From assembly GCF_000427785.1 (NCBI RefSeq), contig NZ_ATYR01000007.1:1-64000 (forward strand): a stretch of DNA of 64,000 nt. The letters are read 5' to 3'. Each line of letters starts with the position of its first letter. The first letter of the stretch is position 1. This document shows positions 49,602 to 58,897 of this stretch, in pieces. Both the position numbers and the translations under genes were made by a program. Source of the DNA: Massilia alkalitolerans DSM 17462 (GTDB taxonomy: Bacteria; Pseudomonadota; Gammaproteobacteria; Burkholderiales; Burkholderiaceae_D). The notes beneath the pieces are model-generated. The model made no database searches, was not told the DNA's origin, and saw only the letters and a list, made by a program, of their open reading frames with translations.

Positions 49602-51342
49602 CGATGCTGGCCTCCAGTTGTTGATAGCGCCACTGGCTGGCATACCAGCCGTCGAGCAGCAGCAGTTCGTCGTGGGTGCCCGATTCCGTGACGCGGCCCT
49701 CGCGCAGCACGATGATGTGGTCGGCCCCGGCCACGCTCGACAGGCGGTGGCTGGCGATGATCGCCGCACGTTCCGGGCGGGCCGCGCGCAATTCTTCCAG
49801 ATGCTCGAGGATGCGGGTCTCGGTGCCGGTGTCCACCGCCGACAGGGCGTCGTCGAGCAGCAGCAGGGCACTGTCGGCCAGCAGGGCGCGCGCAATCGCC
49901 ACGCGCTGGCGCTGGCCGCCGGACAGGGTGATGCCTTTCTCGCCCACCGGCGTGTCGTAGCCGTACGGGAAGCGCAGGATGTCGTCGTGGATCGAGGCCA
50001 TCTTGGCCGCTTCCTCGATCTCGGCGCGCGCGGCGCCGGGGCGGGCCAGCGCGATGTTCTCGGCGATGGTGGCCGAGAACAGGAAGGATTCCTGCGGCAC
50101 CCAGCTCATGGCTGCGCGCAGGGCGTCCAGCCGGTAGTCCTCCAGCGCGTGGCCGGCCCAGGTGACCGTGCCGCGCTGCGGCGTGGCCTGGCGCAGCAGC
50201 ACCCGCAGCAGGGTCGACTTGCCGGCGCCGGTCGGACCCACCAGGCCCAGGGTCTGGCCCGGCTCCACCCGCACCGATACGTCGTCGAGGGCAGGGCGCC
50301 CGGCCTCCCCGTAGGCGAAGCCGACACCCTCGAGTACCAAGGGGCCCCGGCCCACCTGTTCGAAGGTGCCGCTGTCCTGCACCGTGAGCGGCGCGTCCAG
50401 CAGCGGCTGCAGGCGCGCCAGGCCGGCGCGCCCGCGCTCGATCAGCGACAGCACCCAGCCGGCCGCGAACATCGGCCAGATCAGCTGGCCCAGGTACATC
50501 GAGAAGCTGGTGAGCGCGCCCACGGTGAGCTGGCCGTTCCAGACCAGGTAGCCGCCCAGGCCCAGGGTCAGGCCGGTGGCCGCGGTCAGGGTCAGGCCGA
50601 CCGCCGGTTCGTAGGCCGCCTCCCAGCGCTGGGCATTCAGGCTGGCGTCGGCAGCCTTGCCCGCCAGGTCGCTGAACTGGTCGGCGCTGCGCGCTTCCAG
50701 GCCGAGGGCGCGCAGGGTGCGCACGCCCGACAACGATTCCTGCACGTGGTCGTTGAGCGCCGAGAAGCGCTTGAGCGCATCGGCTTCTGCCGTGTGCACC
50801 TGGCGCGAGATGCGCCAGAACGCGAAGGCCATCAGCGGGAAGGGCAGCAGGGCGACGGCGGCCAGGCGCGCATCGACGCCGAGCGTCATGATGCCCAGCA
50901 CCATGACCAGGGTCAGGGTGCCGTCGAAGCCGGCCAGCATCGCCTCGCCGGCCGCCATCTCGATGGCGTCGATGTCGTTGGTGGCGAGCGCCATCAGGTC
51001 GCCGGTGCGCTGGCGCTGGTAGAAGCCGGGGCCCTGCGCAGCCAGGCGCGCGTACAGGCGCGTGCGCAGCTCGACGCCCAGGTTGTAGGCGGCCGAATAC
51101 AGGCGGATGCGCCAGCCGACCCGCAGCACATAGATGGCCACGCCCAGGCCGAGCAGCTGGGCCAGCCCGAGCAGCAGCGCGTCCTGGTCGAGGCTTTGCG
51201 CCGCCAGGCCGTCGACCAGGGCGCCGACCTTGCGCGGAATCAAGACCGTGCAGATGGCGACGCCGGCCAGCATGAAGGCCGACGAGACATAGGCATGCCA
51301 ATGACGGCGGACGAAACCGCCGATCAGCCTTGCGAGACTCAT
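49591..51342 (-). CDS. mdlA: ABC exporter half-transporter, MdlA-like
   Basis: The 583-residue half-transporter has a six-helix membrane domain (about 15-310) and an ATPase with Walker A GPTGAGKST, canonical signature LSGGQRQR and Walker B ALLLLDDALSAVD, where the catalytic Glu is replaced by Asp as in E. coli MdlA. This is the degenerate-site subunit of a heterodimeric exporter, and MdlB supplies the intact Glu. It is the first gene of the two-gene operon, 119 bases after the phasin gene with a terminator in between, so it has its own promoter. Confidence 0.88.
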   Translation of the reverse strand: MSLARLIGGFVRRHWHAYVSSAFMLAGVAICTVLIPRKVGALVDGLAAQSLDQDALLLGLAQLLGLGVAIYVLRVGWRIRLYSAAYNLGVELRTRLYARLAAQGPGFYQRQRTGDLMALATNDIDAIEMAAGEAMLAGFDGTLTLVMVLGIMTLGVDARLAAVALLPFPLMAFAFWRISRQVHTAEADALKRFSALNDHVQESLSGVRTLRALGLEARSADQFSDLAGKAADASLNAQRWEAAYEPAVGLTLTAATGLTLGLGGYLVWNGQLTVGALTSFSMYLGQLIWPMFAAGWVLSLIERGRAGLARLQPLLDAPLTVQDSGTFEQVGRGPLVLEGVGFAYGEAGRPALDDVSVRVEPGQTLGLVGPTGAGKSTLLRVLLRQATPQRGTVTWAGHALEDYRLDALRAAMSWVPQESFLFSATIAENIALARPGAARAEIEEAAKMASIHDDILRFPYGYDTPVGEKGITLSGGQRQRVAIARALLADSALLLLDDALSAVDTGTETRILEHLEELRAARPERAAIIASHRLSSVAGADHIIVLREGRVTESGTHDELLLLDGWYASQWRYQQLEASIDAE

Positions 51343-51385
51343 GTTGTTCCTTGAGATTGGTGCAGCCCGCGCTATCCAGGCGCGT

Positions 51386-51416
51386 AAAAACGACTAGCGG
51401 GCCGAAGCCCGCTAGT
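51386..51416 (-). terminator. Rho-independent terminator of the phasin gene
   Basis: A perfect 10-bp stem ACTAGCGGGC/GCCCGCTAGT with loop CGAA (TTCG on the minus strand) is followed on the minus strand by CGTTTTTA. It lies 46 bases after the phasin stop. Confidence 0.85.
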
Positions 51417-51461
51417 GTAGTCGCTTTGCCAATCTGGCGCAGCCGCGTCCGTGCTGCAAGT

Positions 51462-52181
51462 TTATTTCTTGCGCTTGGACACCGCCGGCGCGGGGACGAG
51501 CTTCGGTGCTTCACTGCCCTCGCTGTTGGCGAGCTCGGCCATCGATGCCGCGGCAGGATGGGGAACGGCGACCGCGCGCGCGGCCCCTTTGCCGACCGCC
51601 TTGGCGATGGCTTTCGGTTCGGCCGCCGGGACCGGCTCGGCGGCCAGCGCTTCCGTGGCTGCCTCGGGCGCGGCTGCCGGCTCGGCCACCACGACCGGTT
51701 CGCTCACGGGAGCGAAGGCCGCCACCGGATGCGCAGCTTCCACGGCAGGGGCAGCTTCTACGGCAGCCTCGACGACGGATTCGACGGCGGCGACCGATGC
51801 GGCCTCGGCGTCGGCGACGCCGCGCTCAATCACTTCCACGGTCTCGATGGCCTGTGGCGCCGACAAACCCTGCGGACGCACGGCATACGGGCGTACCCCG
51901 GCGGCGATGCCGAGCAGCTCGCGGCCATAGGAGAACAGGCTGCGGAAACCTTCCTCGGCCTGGCCGCCAAGGCTGAGCACGTCGCGCGGATCGCGCGAGG
52001 CCAGCAGTGCGAAAGAGGCGCCGAGCGAACGCTGGACGGCGTCACGCGAGACCGCCATATTGAGGGCGGCCACGCGGCTGGCGCTCTCGAGGGTCTGGCT
52101 GGCGATGGCATTGAAAAAATCGAACTGCGCGTCGAACTGGGCCTTGCGTACTGCGGAAAACTGGTCGCTGATTGAAGTCAT
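51462..52181 (-). CDS. Phasin family protein
   Basis: The 239-residue protein has an N-terminal phasin domain (about residues 1-115: FDAQFDFFNAIASQTLESASRVAALNMAVSRDAVQRS, LASRDPRDVLSLGG, SYGRELLGIAAG). Phasins coat polyhydroxyalkanoate granules. The C-terminal half is an Ala/Val/Glu/Pro-rich low-complexity tail ending VSKRKK, as in many Burkholderiales phasins. It is monocistronic, with a terminator after the stop. Its presence implies PHA storage in this organism; no PHA synthase gene is in the window. Confidence 0.92.
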   Translation of the reverse strand: MTSISDQFSAVRKAQFDAQFDFFNAIASQTLESASRVAALNMAVSRDAVQRSLGASFALLASRDPRDVLSLGGQAEEGFRSLFSYGRELLGIAAGVRPYAVRPQGLSAPQAIETVEVIERGVADAEAASVAAVESVVEAAVEAAPAVEAAHPVAAFAPVSEPVVVAEPAAAPEAATEALAAEPVPAAEPKAIAKAVGKGAARAVAVPHPAAASMAELANSEGSEAPKLVPAPAVSKRKK

Positions 52182-52379
52182 GAGATTTCCTTGTCAGTCA
52201 TTTTATGGCGCACTGCAATATAACTAGTGTAGCCATGAATGGCCGGTGTTGCAAACCACTTATTTTATTCTTTAGTTATAGAAATCTTGCGCTGCAGCAT
52301 TATCAGGTCTTGTGGATTTTGCTTGACCGTCCAGTCTTCCAGGAAATCGTTACAATCGGAGGGACAAAAGGAGGAGCGC

Positions 52380-53666
52380 ATGGATCTCGTGATTCGCAAC
52401 GCCACCCTGCCGGACGGCAGCCGCGGCATCGACATCGGCATCAACGGCGAACGCATCGTGGCAGTGGAAAAGCGCCTGGGAGCGCAGGGCGCGCGCGAGA
52501 TCGACGCCGGCGGCGACCTGGTCAGCCCGCCCTTCGTGGATGCGCACTTCCACATGGATTCGACCCTCAGTTACGGCATGCCGCGGGTGAACCGCAGCGG
52601 CACCCTGCTGGAAGGGATCCGCCTGTGGGGAGAGCTGAAACCCCAGCTGGCGCAGGATGCGATCGTCGAGCGTGCCTTGCGCTACTGCGACTGGGCAGTG
52701 GCGCGCGGCCTGCTGGCGATCCGCACCCACGTCGACGTCTGCGACGACCGCCTGCTGGCTGTCGAGGCGCTGTTGGAGGTGAAAAAGCAGGTGGCGCCCT
52801 ACCTCGACCTGCAACTGGTGGCCTTCCCCCAGGACGGCCTGCTGCGCAGCCCCGGCGCCTTCGACAACCTGAAACGCGCGATCGCGATGGGCGTCGACGT
52901 GGTCGGCGGCATCCCGCACTTCGAGCGCACCATGGCCGACGGGGCCGAATCGATCCGCCTGCTGTGCGAGTTCGCGGCGCAGCAGGACCGGCGCGTGGAC
53001 ATGCACTGCGACGAGACCGACGACCCGATGTCGCGTCACATCGAAACCCTGGCGGCCGAGACCCGGCGCCTCGGCATGCAGGGCCTGGTGGCTGGATCGC
53101 ACCTGACCTCGATGCACTCGATGGACAACTATTACGTGAGCAAGCTGCTGCCCCTGATCGCGGAAAGCGGCGTCGCGGCGATCGCCAACCCGCTCATCAA
53201 CATCACCCTGCAGGGGCGCCACGACACTTATCCGAAGCGGCGCGGCATGACCCGGGTGCCGGAACTGCTGGCGGCCGGCGTCGACGTCGCCTTCGGCCAC
53301 GACTGCGTGCTCGACCCCTGGTACGGCATGGGTTCCGGCGACATGCTGGAAGTCGCGCACATGGGACTGCACGTGGCGCAGATGACCGGGGTGGAGGCGA
53401 TGCACCAGTGCTTCCTGGCGGTGACCGAGACCCCGGCGCGCATCCTCGGCCTGGAGGGCTACGGGCTGGCGCCGGGCTGCTGGGCCGACCTGGTGCTGCT
53501 GGACGCCGGCTCCACGATCGAGGCGATCCGCCTGCGCGCCGCGCGCAAGCTGGTGGTGCGGCGCGGCGCCGTGGTCGCGGAGGCGCCGTCCGCCCGGGTG
53601 AGCCTGCACTTGCCCGGACGGCCTGCCGCCACGGATTTCAGGATGCCCCAGCAGGCCCCGAAATAA
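52380..53666 (+). CDS. codA: Cytosine deaminase-type amidohydrolase
   Basis: A very strong AAAGGAGGAG ribosome site precedes ATG 52380. The 428-residue protein has the length and motifs of CodA: metal ligands in DAHFHMDSTLSYG, catalytic HCDETDD, SHLTSM, and GHDCVLDPWYGMGSGDM. It should deaminate cytosine to uracil for pyrimidine salvage, though related enzymes act on creatinine or isoguanine. No cytosine permease gene (codB) is adjacent, which is a difference from E. coli. It is a single gene on the plus strand. Confidence 0.88.
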   Translation: MDLVIRNATLPDGSRGIDIGINGERIVAVEKRLGAQGAREIDAGGDLVSPPFVDAHFHMDSTLSYGMPRVNRSGTLLEGIRLWGELKPQLAQDAIVERALRYCDWAVARGLLAIRTHVDVCDDRLLAVEALLEVKKQVAPYLDLQLVAFPQDGLLRSPGAFDNLKRAIAMGVDVVGGIPHFERTMADGAESIRLLCEFAAQQDRRVDMHCDETDDPMSRHIETLAAETRRLGMQGLVAGSHLTSMHSMDNYYVSKLLPLIAESGVAAIANPLINITLQGRHDTYPKRRGMTRVPELLAAGVDVAFGHDCVLDPWYGMGSGDMLEVAHMGLHVAQMTGVEAMHQCFLAVTETPARILGLEGYGLAPGCWADLVLLDAGSTIEAIRLRAARKLVVRRGAVVAEAPSARVSLHLPGRPAATDFRMPQQAPK

Positions 53667-53758
53667 GCCAGAAAAAGCCGCGCACGATTCGTGTAATCCA
53701 TGACAATTTGCGGCTAGAATAGAACGCTTTCGAGTTCGGTACCCTGTTCCCGACAGCC

Positions 53759-54283
53759 GTGATAGACATCCAGATCCGCCCCGCCGGCGAGCAAGATTTC
53801 GATGCGATGTGGAGCATCTTCTGCGCCCACGTCGCGGCCGGCGAAACCTATCCCTTCACCACCGCCATCTCGCGCGAGGCGGGCCACGCCTACTGGCTCG
53901 ACCCCGAGGTGACGTCGTTTGTTGCGACCAGCGGCGCGCGCGTGCTCGGCATGTACCGCCTGGTGCCGAACCAGGCCGGGCGCGGCCACCACGTGGCCAA
54001 TGCGTCCTACATGGTCAGTCCCTCGGCGCAAGGGGCCGGCGTCGGACGCCTGCTCGGCGAGCACAGCCTCGCGGAGGCGCGCCGCATGGGCTACCTCGCC
54101 ATGCAGTTCAACTACGTCGTGAGCACCAATACCGCCGCCATCCGGCTGTGGAAGAAGCTCGGTTTCTCGATCGTCGGCACCCTGCCCAAGGCCTACCGCC
54201 ACAAGCGCCTCGGCTACGTGGACGCCTACGTCATGTATCAGCTGCTGCAGGACCCGGACCACTGGCCGACGGTGGACGCGTGA
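53759..54283 (+). CDS. GNAT-family N-acetyltransferase 1
   Basis: The 174-residue protein starts at GTG 53759. The GNAT fold is clear: IRPAGEQDFDAMWSIF (strand 1/helix 1), MVSPSAQGAGVGRLLGEHSL (acetyl-CoA pyrophosphate loop Q-G-A-G-V-G), then NTAAIRLWKKLGFSIVGTLPKAYRH, typical of the family's last helix. The acceptor is unknown; the C-terminal part resembles small-molecule N-acetyltransferases. It overlaps the next acetyltransferase by four bases (GTGA), so the two are made together. Confidence 0.9.
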   Translation: MIDIQIRPAGEQDFDAMWSIFCAHVAAGETYPFTTAISREAGHAYWLDPEVTSFVATSGARVLGMYRLVPNQAGRGHHVANASYMVSPSAQGAGVGRLLGEHSLAEARRMGYLAMQFNYVVSTNTAAIRLWKKLGFSIVGTLPKAYRHKRLGYVDAYVMYQLLQDPDHWPTVDA

Positions 54284-54813
54284 CCCGCCATCCTCTGGAG
54301 GTCCTGCGCACCGAACGCCTGCGCCTGCGCCTGGTGGCGCCGGGCGATGCCGCCGTGTTCCTGGAACTGTTCAACGACCCCGCCTTCATCGAGCATATCG
54401 GCGACCGCGGCGTGCGCACCCTCGAGGCCGCGGTGAAATCGATCGAGGAGGGGCCGGTGGCGATGCAGCGCGCGCGAGGCCATTCCATGTACATGGTCGA
54501 AGCGTTCGGGGAGGACGGCGCGGCCGTGCCGGTCGGCCTGTCCGGCCTGATCAAGCGCGACGCGCTGGAAGACGTCGACCTCGGCTACGCCTTCCTGCCG
54601 CGCTACCGCGGCCAGGGCTATGCCTTCGAAGCCGCCCGGGCCGTGGTCGCGCACGCGCGCGCGCTCGGCATCCCGCGGCTGGTGGCCATCACCACACCGG
54701 GCAATGCGGCCTCGATCGCGCTGCTGCTCAGACTGGGAATGTGCTTCCAGGGAACGCGGGTTGTGGTGGCGGGCGAGCCTGAACTGAACCTGTACGGCAT
54801 GGACCTCCTGTAG
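54280..54813 (+). CDS. GNAT-family N-acetyltransferase 2 (RimJ/RimL-like)
   Basis: The gene starts at GTG 54280, overlapping the stop of the first acetyltransferase, and encodes 177 residues. ERLRLRLVAPGDAAVFLELFNDPAFIEHIGDRGVRT is the usual start of the Acetyltransf_3/RimJ type. YAFLPRYRGQGYAFEAARAVVAHA holds the R-G-Q-G-Y acetyl-CoA loop, and TTPGNAASIALLLRLGM is the conserved last part. Targets may be N-termini of proteins or small molecules. No regulatory site is seen; the GTG start implies coupling to the upstream gene. Confidence 0.9.
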   Translation: MTRHPLEVLRTERLRLRLVAPGDAAVFLELFNDPAFIEHIGDRGVRTLEAAVKSIEEGPVAMQRARGHSMYMVEAFGEDGAAVPVGLSGLIKRDALEDVDLGYAFLPRYRGQGYAFEAARAVVAHARALGIPRLVAITTPGNAASIALLLRLGMCFQGTRVVVAGEPELNLYGMDLL

Positions 54814-54898
54814 GCGCGCTGGCGCACCTTGTGCGGCAGGGCGGTGGTGGTAGGATTGCGCTGCACATCCGTCCACCAACCGATCAAGCGAAGCACCG

Positions 54899-55888
54899 AT
54901 GCCGATCACCGAGCCACGTCCCGATGCGCCGTTTTTCATCGTCCTCAACGCCGGATCCGGCCATTCCGAGACCGAGCTGCGGCGCTCGACCATCGAAAGC
55001 GTGCTGGCCTCCGCCGGGCGCAGCTGCACCCTGGAACTGGTCGACGATCCGGCCGAGCTGACCGCGAAGGCGCACAGCATGGCGGCGCGCGCCACGGCCG
55101 AAGGCGGCATCCTGGTGGCGGCGGGCGGCGACGGCACCATCAACACGGTGGCGCACGAAGCGGTGCTGGCAGGCTGCCCCTTCGGCGTCTTGCCTCAAGG
55201 AACATTCAACTATTTCGGCCGCACCCACGGCATTCCCGAAGACCTGGCCGAAGCCGTGTACGCGCTGCTGCGGGCGAAGCTGCAGCCGGTGCAGGTAGGC
55301 CTGCTCAACAACAAGATTTTCCTCGTCAATGCCAGCGTCGGCCTGTACCCGAAACTGCTCGAGGAGCGCGAGCACGACAAGCGCCATTACGGGCGCAGCC
55401 GTGTCGTCGCCTTCTTCTCGGCCATCAAGATCGCGCTGCGCCCGCACCGCCACCTGCGCATCACTCTCGAGCTCGACGGCAAGGAACGGCGCCTGCGCAC
55501 CACGACCTTGTTTGTAGGGAACAATCGCCTGCAGCTGGAGCAGGTCGGGATGCGCGACGGCCTGATCGAGGCGGTGGAAGACGGGCAGCTGGTCGGCATC
55601 GCCCCCAGGCCCATGGGCAAGCTGGGCCTGCTGCGCCTGCTGGTCCGCGGCATGCTGGGGCGCCTGGGCGACGACAACGAGGTCGAAGCCTTCGCCTTCA
55701 AGCGCCTGCTGGTGCGCACGCCCTCGGTCTACGGCCGCAAGCGCATGAAGGTCGCGGCCGACGGCGAAGTGGAGACAATGGCGATGCCGCTCGAGTTCCG
55801 CGTGCTGGAAGGGCGGCTGCTCCTGATGACGCAGGGACCGTCGCGCAAGGAGGCGCGGCCGGTTCCAGGTGAGGCCGAAGCCGCTTGA
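54899..55888 (+). CDS. Diacylglycerol kinase-catalytic-domain lipid kinase
   Basis: The 329-residue protein is of the DAGK/YegS family. It shows VLNAGSGHSE at the start (nucleotide-binding loop, about residue 16), the hallmark GGDGT (about 81-85, AAGGDGTINTVAHE), GVLPQGTFNYFGRTHGIP and VNASVGLYPKLL, followed by the C-terminal beta-sandwich domain with RKRMKVAADGEV. It is a cytoplasmic, membrane-peripheral kinase likely acting on a lipid such as diacylglycerol; the exact substrate is not certain. The gene is convergent with the glycosidase gene, and the gap holds an inverted pair of REP-like palindromes. Confidence 0.92.
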   Translation: MPITEPRPDAPFFIVLNAGSGHSETELRRSTIESVLASAGRSCTLELVDDPAELTAKAHSMAARATAEGGILVAAGGDGTINTVAHEAVLAGCPFGVLPQGTFNYFGRTHGIPEDLAEAVYALLRAKLQPVQVGLLNNKIFLVNASVGLYPKLLEEREHDKRHYGRSRVVAFFSAIKIALRPHRHLRITLELDGKERRLRTTTLFVGNNRLQLEQVGMRDGLIEAVEDGQLVGIAPRPMGKLGLLRLLVRGMLGRLGDDNEVEAFAFKRLLVRTPSVYGRKRMKVAADGEVETMAMPLEFRVLEGRLLLMTQGPSRKEARPVPGEAEAA

Positions 55889-55890
55889 CA

Positions 55891-55925
55891 CGTAGGGTGG
55901 TCGGCTTTGCCGACCGCGCGTTCAA
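55891..55925 (+). repeat. REP-like palindrome, copy C
   Basis: GTAGGGTG, stem GGTCGGC-TTT-GCCGACC, then GCGCGTTCA. It starts 3 bases after the DAGK stop codon, in gene orientation. With copy D it forms an inverted pair about 35 bases apart. Confidence 0.88.
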
Positions 55926-55959
55926 CCGCCGGAAGCTTCGTCGCAGCGCATAGCGGAGC

Positions 55960-55993
55960 TGAACGCGCGCACGGCAGAGCCGTGCACCCTACG
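55960..55993 (-). repeat. REP-like palindrome, copy D
   Basis: On the minus strand it directly abuts the TAG stop of the glycosidase gene: GTAGGGTG, stem GCACGGC-TCT-GCCGTGC, then GCGCGTTCA. The stem carries compensated changes (A-T and G-C pairs) relative to the other copies. Confidence 0.88.
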
Positions 55994-58897
55994 CTAATTC
56001 GTCCGGAGCAGGCGGACCCCATAGATGTCGAAGCGGTTCGACGGTCCCGTGAGGCCACCCGCCGCGCTGAAGCTGCTGTTGCTGTCGAGATAGCTCATAT
56101 TGTAGAAGTCGCTCATCTCGACGCGGTAGCTGCCGCGTCCCAAGCGCGCAGCCAGCGGCGTCGAATACACCGTCGGCGTATCCGCCTTCGCCAGCGGCGC
56201 ATGCGGCAGCTGCACCACGCCCTGGGCCACGATCCGGCCGCGTCCGTCCTTCACGGCCAGCCACTTCACGCCGCCGCTGATCCCCAGGTTCACCTGGTTG
56301 GCGGCGTTGTGGTAACGCACTTGTACCTGGTAGTTGCCGGCGGCCGGAATGGCGATGCGTTCGACGGCGAAGCGGTCCCCGGGCTGGCCCCAGGCTTCCA
56401 GGCGGGAAGCCGGGAAGCGCGTGTTCGGCGCGGCAAGCTTGACGTTGGAGACGGTGCGCGGGTCGGTGACGCCGACCTCGATGCCCGCATCGACGCAGCG
56501 CGGGGCGCTGTGGTGGCTGCGGTTGCCGCTGGCGGTGGCGCGTGCCTCCACCGCATAGCAGCCGAAGGCGCCCGCGGATCGATCCAGCCAGCTGCCCGCG
56601 GGCAGGCCCTCGGCCACGCGCTTGCCGTCGCGGTACACGCTGTAGCTCACGTCCTGTTCCCCCGGAGCGCCCGCGATCTGCAGCGTCACGCCCTTGGCGT
56701 CGCGCTTCAATGCCGTGATCGCCGGCTCGCGCGGGCCGAAGGTGGCGCCGCCGTCCGCATACGGATCGTCCTTCACGCGGCGGATGTCCTGCTGTCCGGG
56801 CGCCAGCCGGCCGAGCACGATTTCGACCTGGTTCCGCTCCTGGAGCCGCGCAAGGGGAATGCGGTCGCCGCTTGCCTGGCCATTCAGCAGGACCTGTTCG
56901 ACCAGGTAGTAGCCGTCTTCCCGGCTCGCCGCCGGCAGCCGCAGGCGTACGTCGACGCGCTTGCCGTGCAGGCGCAGATCGTGCAGGGCGATCTCGTTCG
57001 ATGCCGCGAACGTCTCGCGGCGCAGCTTGGCGGTGACGAAGGGGCGCAAGGCCAGGGCATCGTCCTGGAGCGATACCCCGAACACTTCGCCCACCACCAT
57101 GCCCAGATAGGCTCCCACGGACCACAGCTGGCGCCGCGAGTTGATTACCGGCCCGATCAGGTTCGGCTTGCGTTCGTCGAGCAGCAGCGGCTGGCCGGAC
57201 AGCCATTCGAGGTTCTCCATGTTCGACATGTTGAGCGCCGCGCCGCGCATCAGCGAGTCGTAGGCCGCATCGGCCACGGCCACGTTCTTCGCGTGGCTGG
57301 CCGCCCGCAGCCCGTAGCCCGTGACGAAGGGCCACAGCGCGCGGTTGTGGTAGACCGGCATGTCCGGCTGCTGCGGGTAGAGTACCGGCGCGCCCATCGG
57401 TCCGTGCGGGTAGCGCGCCAGGATCGAGCGCGCGCGCTCCTCGCTGGCGACGCCGCTGATGATGGCGAGCGACTGGCCGAGCCAGTCGAACTTGTGCAGC
57501 GGCGCACCGTCGAGGTGGCCGGCCGTCAGGCTGCTGTACATGCCGGCATCGTCCAGCCAGAGCCGGGTGTTGATGGCGCGGGTCAGCGCGGCGGCCCACT
57601 TGGCGTAGCGCTCCGCCCGGGCCTGGTCGCCTTGCTCGCGCGCCAGGGTCGATGCCAGCTTCAGGGCCTGATAATGGCCGACGTTGGTCGACAGCGACTT
57701 CGAGGTCGACATGAAGGCCAGCTCGTTCGGGATCCACGCGGCGTAGCTCTGGTCGCGCCAGTCGAGGAAGGACTGTTCGCCCATGTACAGGCCGGTCTTT
57801 GCGTCGAAAGCGGCGATGCGGTCGTTCTCGATCGTGTTGGAGAGCGCCTGCAGCGCGCGCCGCGCGAACGGGGCGCGCTCGGCGGCGGGCAGGGCGCGCA
57901 GGGTTTCCTCGGCCGCGAAGGCCCAGGTGACGCGGTCGGTGCTGACCGGCCAGCTGCCGCCGCTGCCGGTGTCCTGCACGATCTGCAGACCGTCCTCAGT
58001 TGCGTAACCCTTGCCCGCGACCTGGGGCGCGATCGGCAGGCCCTTGCGCCAGCCGGACAACTTGAATTCAAGCGAGTTGCGCACCCGCTGCGGGTCGAGC
58101 AGGGCCAGGCCCAGGTCGGCCGCATACGACAGGTCGCGCGTCCACACGTAATGCCACTTCTCGCCGGTCGCGAAACACTCGCAGGCAATGGCGGCGCCGC
58201 CGTTGTAGTTGCCGTCGCGGATCTGGCTGACCGCGTCGAGGCGCATCTCGGAACCGGCCAGCGCGAACAGGGCATCGAAGGCCAGGTTGCCGCTGCGGAT
58301 GCGCGGCAGGCCGGGCTGCTCGGCATACTCGCTGTGCTGCGGTCCCGGGTCGCGCAGGCTGAGGGTGGTGGAGTGGGCATAGCGCCGCAGCTCGGCGCCG
58401 GGATCGGGCGAGGAGAAGCGCGCAGTTTCCTGCTTGCCGTCCCAGGTCGGGAAGTCGAGCGTCGCGACGGCCTCGCGACCTGCGTGCGGATCGGGTGCGC
58501 TGGCCGCCTGCGGCGTCTCCAGGCGCAGCACGCGCAAGCTCGGCGCGGCCGGGTTGGAGGCGTCGACCGTGAAGCGGTAGGTGCCGGTCTGGCGCACGAA
58601 CAGATAGTCTTCCGGACCGGCCTGGGTCTCCAGCCGGTAGGGCGTGCCCGGCGCCACCGTCACGCTCTGGTTGGCATCAAGCACCCACTCGTCGCTCCAG
58701 TCGCGGCTGCCCACCTTGAAGGCATGGTTGCCGGGACTGACCAGGATGTCGGCTTCGTAGACGCCCTGGCCCTTGTGGGCAAGGGCGTTGTCGGTACCCC
58801 AGCCGTTGAAGGCGCCGCGGATATACAGTTCCTTGTCCTGTGCGCTCGCGCCCAGGCAGGCCAGGAAGGCGGCGGTGGCCAGCAGGCTGCGCTTCAT
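55994..58897 (-). CDS. Exported (alpha/alpha)6 glycosidase with starch-binding-like N-terminus
   Basis: The 967-residue protein has a signal peptide (LLATAAFLACLGASA). A beta-domain follows (about 20-125) of the pullulanase/SusE-type starch-binding pattern (LYIRGAFNGWG...YEADILVSPGNHAFKVGS, repeated YRFTVDASNP). A catalytic alpha-helical barrel (about 200-700) has WTRDLSYAADLGLALL, SWPVSTDRVTWAFAAEETLRALP, WIPNELAFMST, LWPFVTGYGLRAA and NMENLEWLSG, which resemble GH15/MGH1-type alpha-glucan glucohydrolases. C-terminal beta domains (about 780-960) are carbohydrate-binding-like. It shares ATGA with the upstream amylase gene. It probably degrades maltodextrins in the periplasm; the GH family call is uncertain. 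Confidence 0.8.
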   Translation of the reverse strand: MKRSLLATAAFLACLGASAQDKELYIRGAFNGWGTDNALAHKGQGVYEADILVSPGNHAFKVGSRDWSDEWVLDANQSVTVAPGTPYRLETQAGPEDYLFVRQTGTYRFTVDASNPAAPSLRVLRLETPQAASAPDPHAGREAVATLDFPTWDGKQETARFSSPDPGAELRRYAHSTTLSLRDPGPQHSEYAEQPGLPRIRSGNLAFDALFALAGSEMRLDAVSQIRDGNYNGGAAIACECFATGEKWHYVWTRDLSYAADLGLALLDPQRVRNSLEFKLSGWRKGLPIAPQVAGKGYATEDGLQIVQDTGSGGSWPVSTDRVTWAFAAEETLRALPAAERAPFARRALQALSNTIENDRIAAFDAKTGLYMGEQSFLDWRDQSYAAWIPNELAFMSTSKSLSTNVGHYQALKLASTLAREQGDQARAERYAKWAAALTRAINTRLWLDDAGMYSSLTAGHLDGAPLHKFDWLGQSLAIISGVASEERARSILARYPHGPMGAPVLYPQQPDMPVYHNRALWPFVTGYGLRAASHAKNVAVADAAYDSLMRGAALNMSNMENLEWLSGQPLLLDERKPNLIGPVINSRRQLWSVGAYLGMVVGEVFGVSLQDDALALRPFVTAKLRRETFAASNEIALHDLRLHGKRVDVRLRLPAASREDGYYLVEQVLLNGQASGDRIPLARLQERNQVEIVLGRLAPGQQDIRRVKDDPYADGGATFGPREPAITALKRDAKGVTLQIAGAPGEQDVSYSVYRDGKRVAEGLPAGSWLDRSAGAFGCYAVEARATASGNRSHHSAPRCVDAGIEVGVTDPRTVSNVKLAAPNTRFPASRLEAWGQPGDRFAVERIAIPAAGNYQVQVRYHNAANQVNLGISGGVKWLAVKDGRGRIVAQGVVQLPHAPLAKADTPTVYSTPLAARLGRGSYRVEMSDFYNMSYLDSNSSFSAAGGLTGPSNRFDIYGVRLLRTN

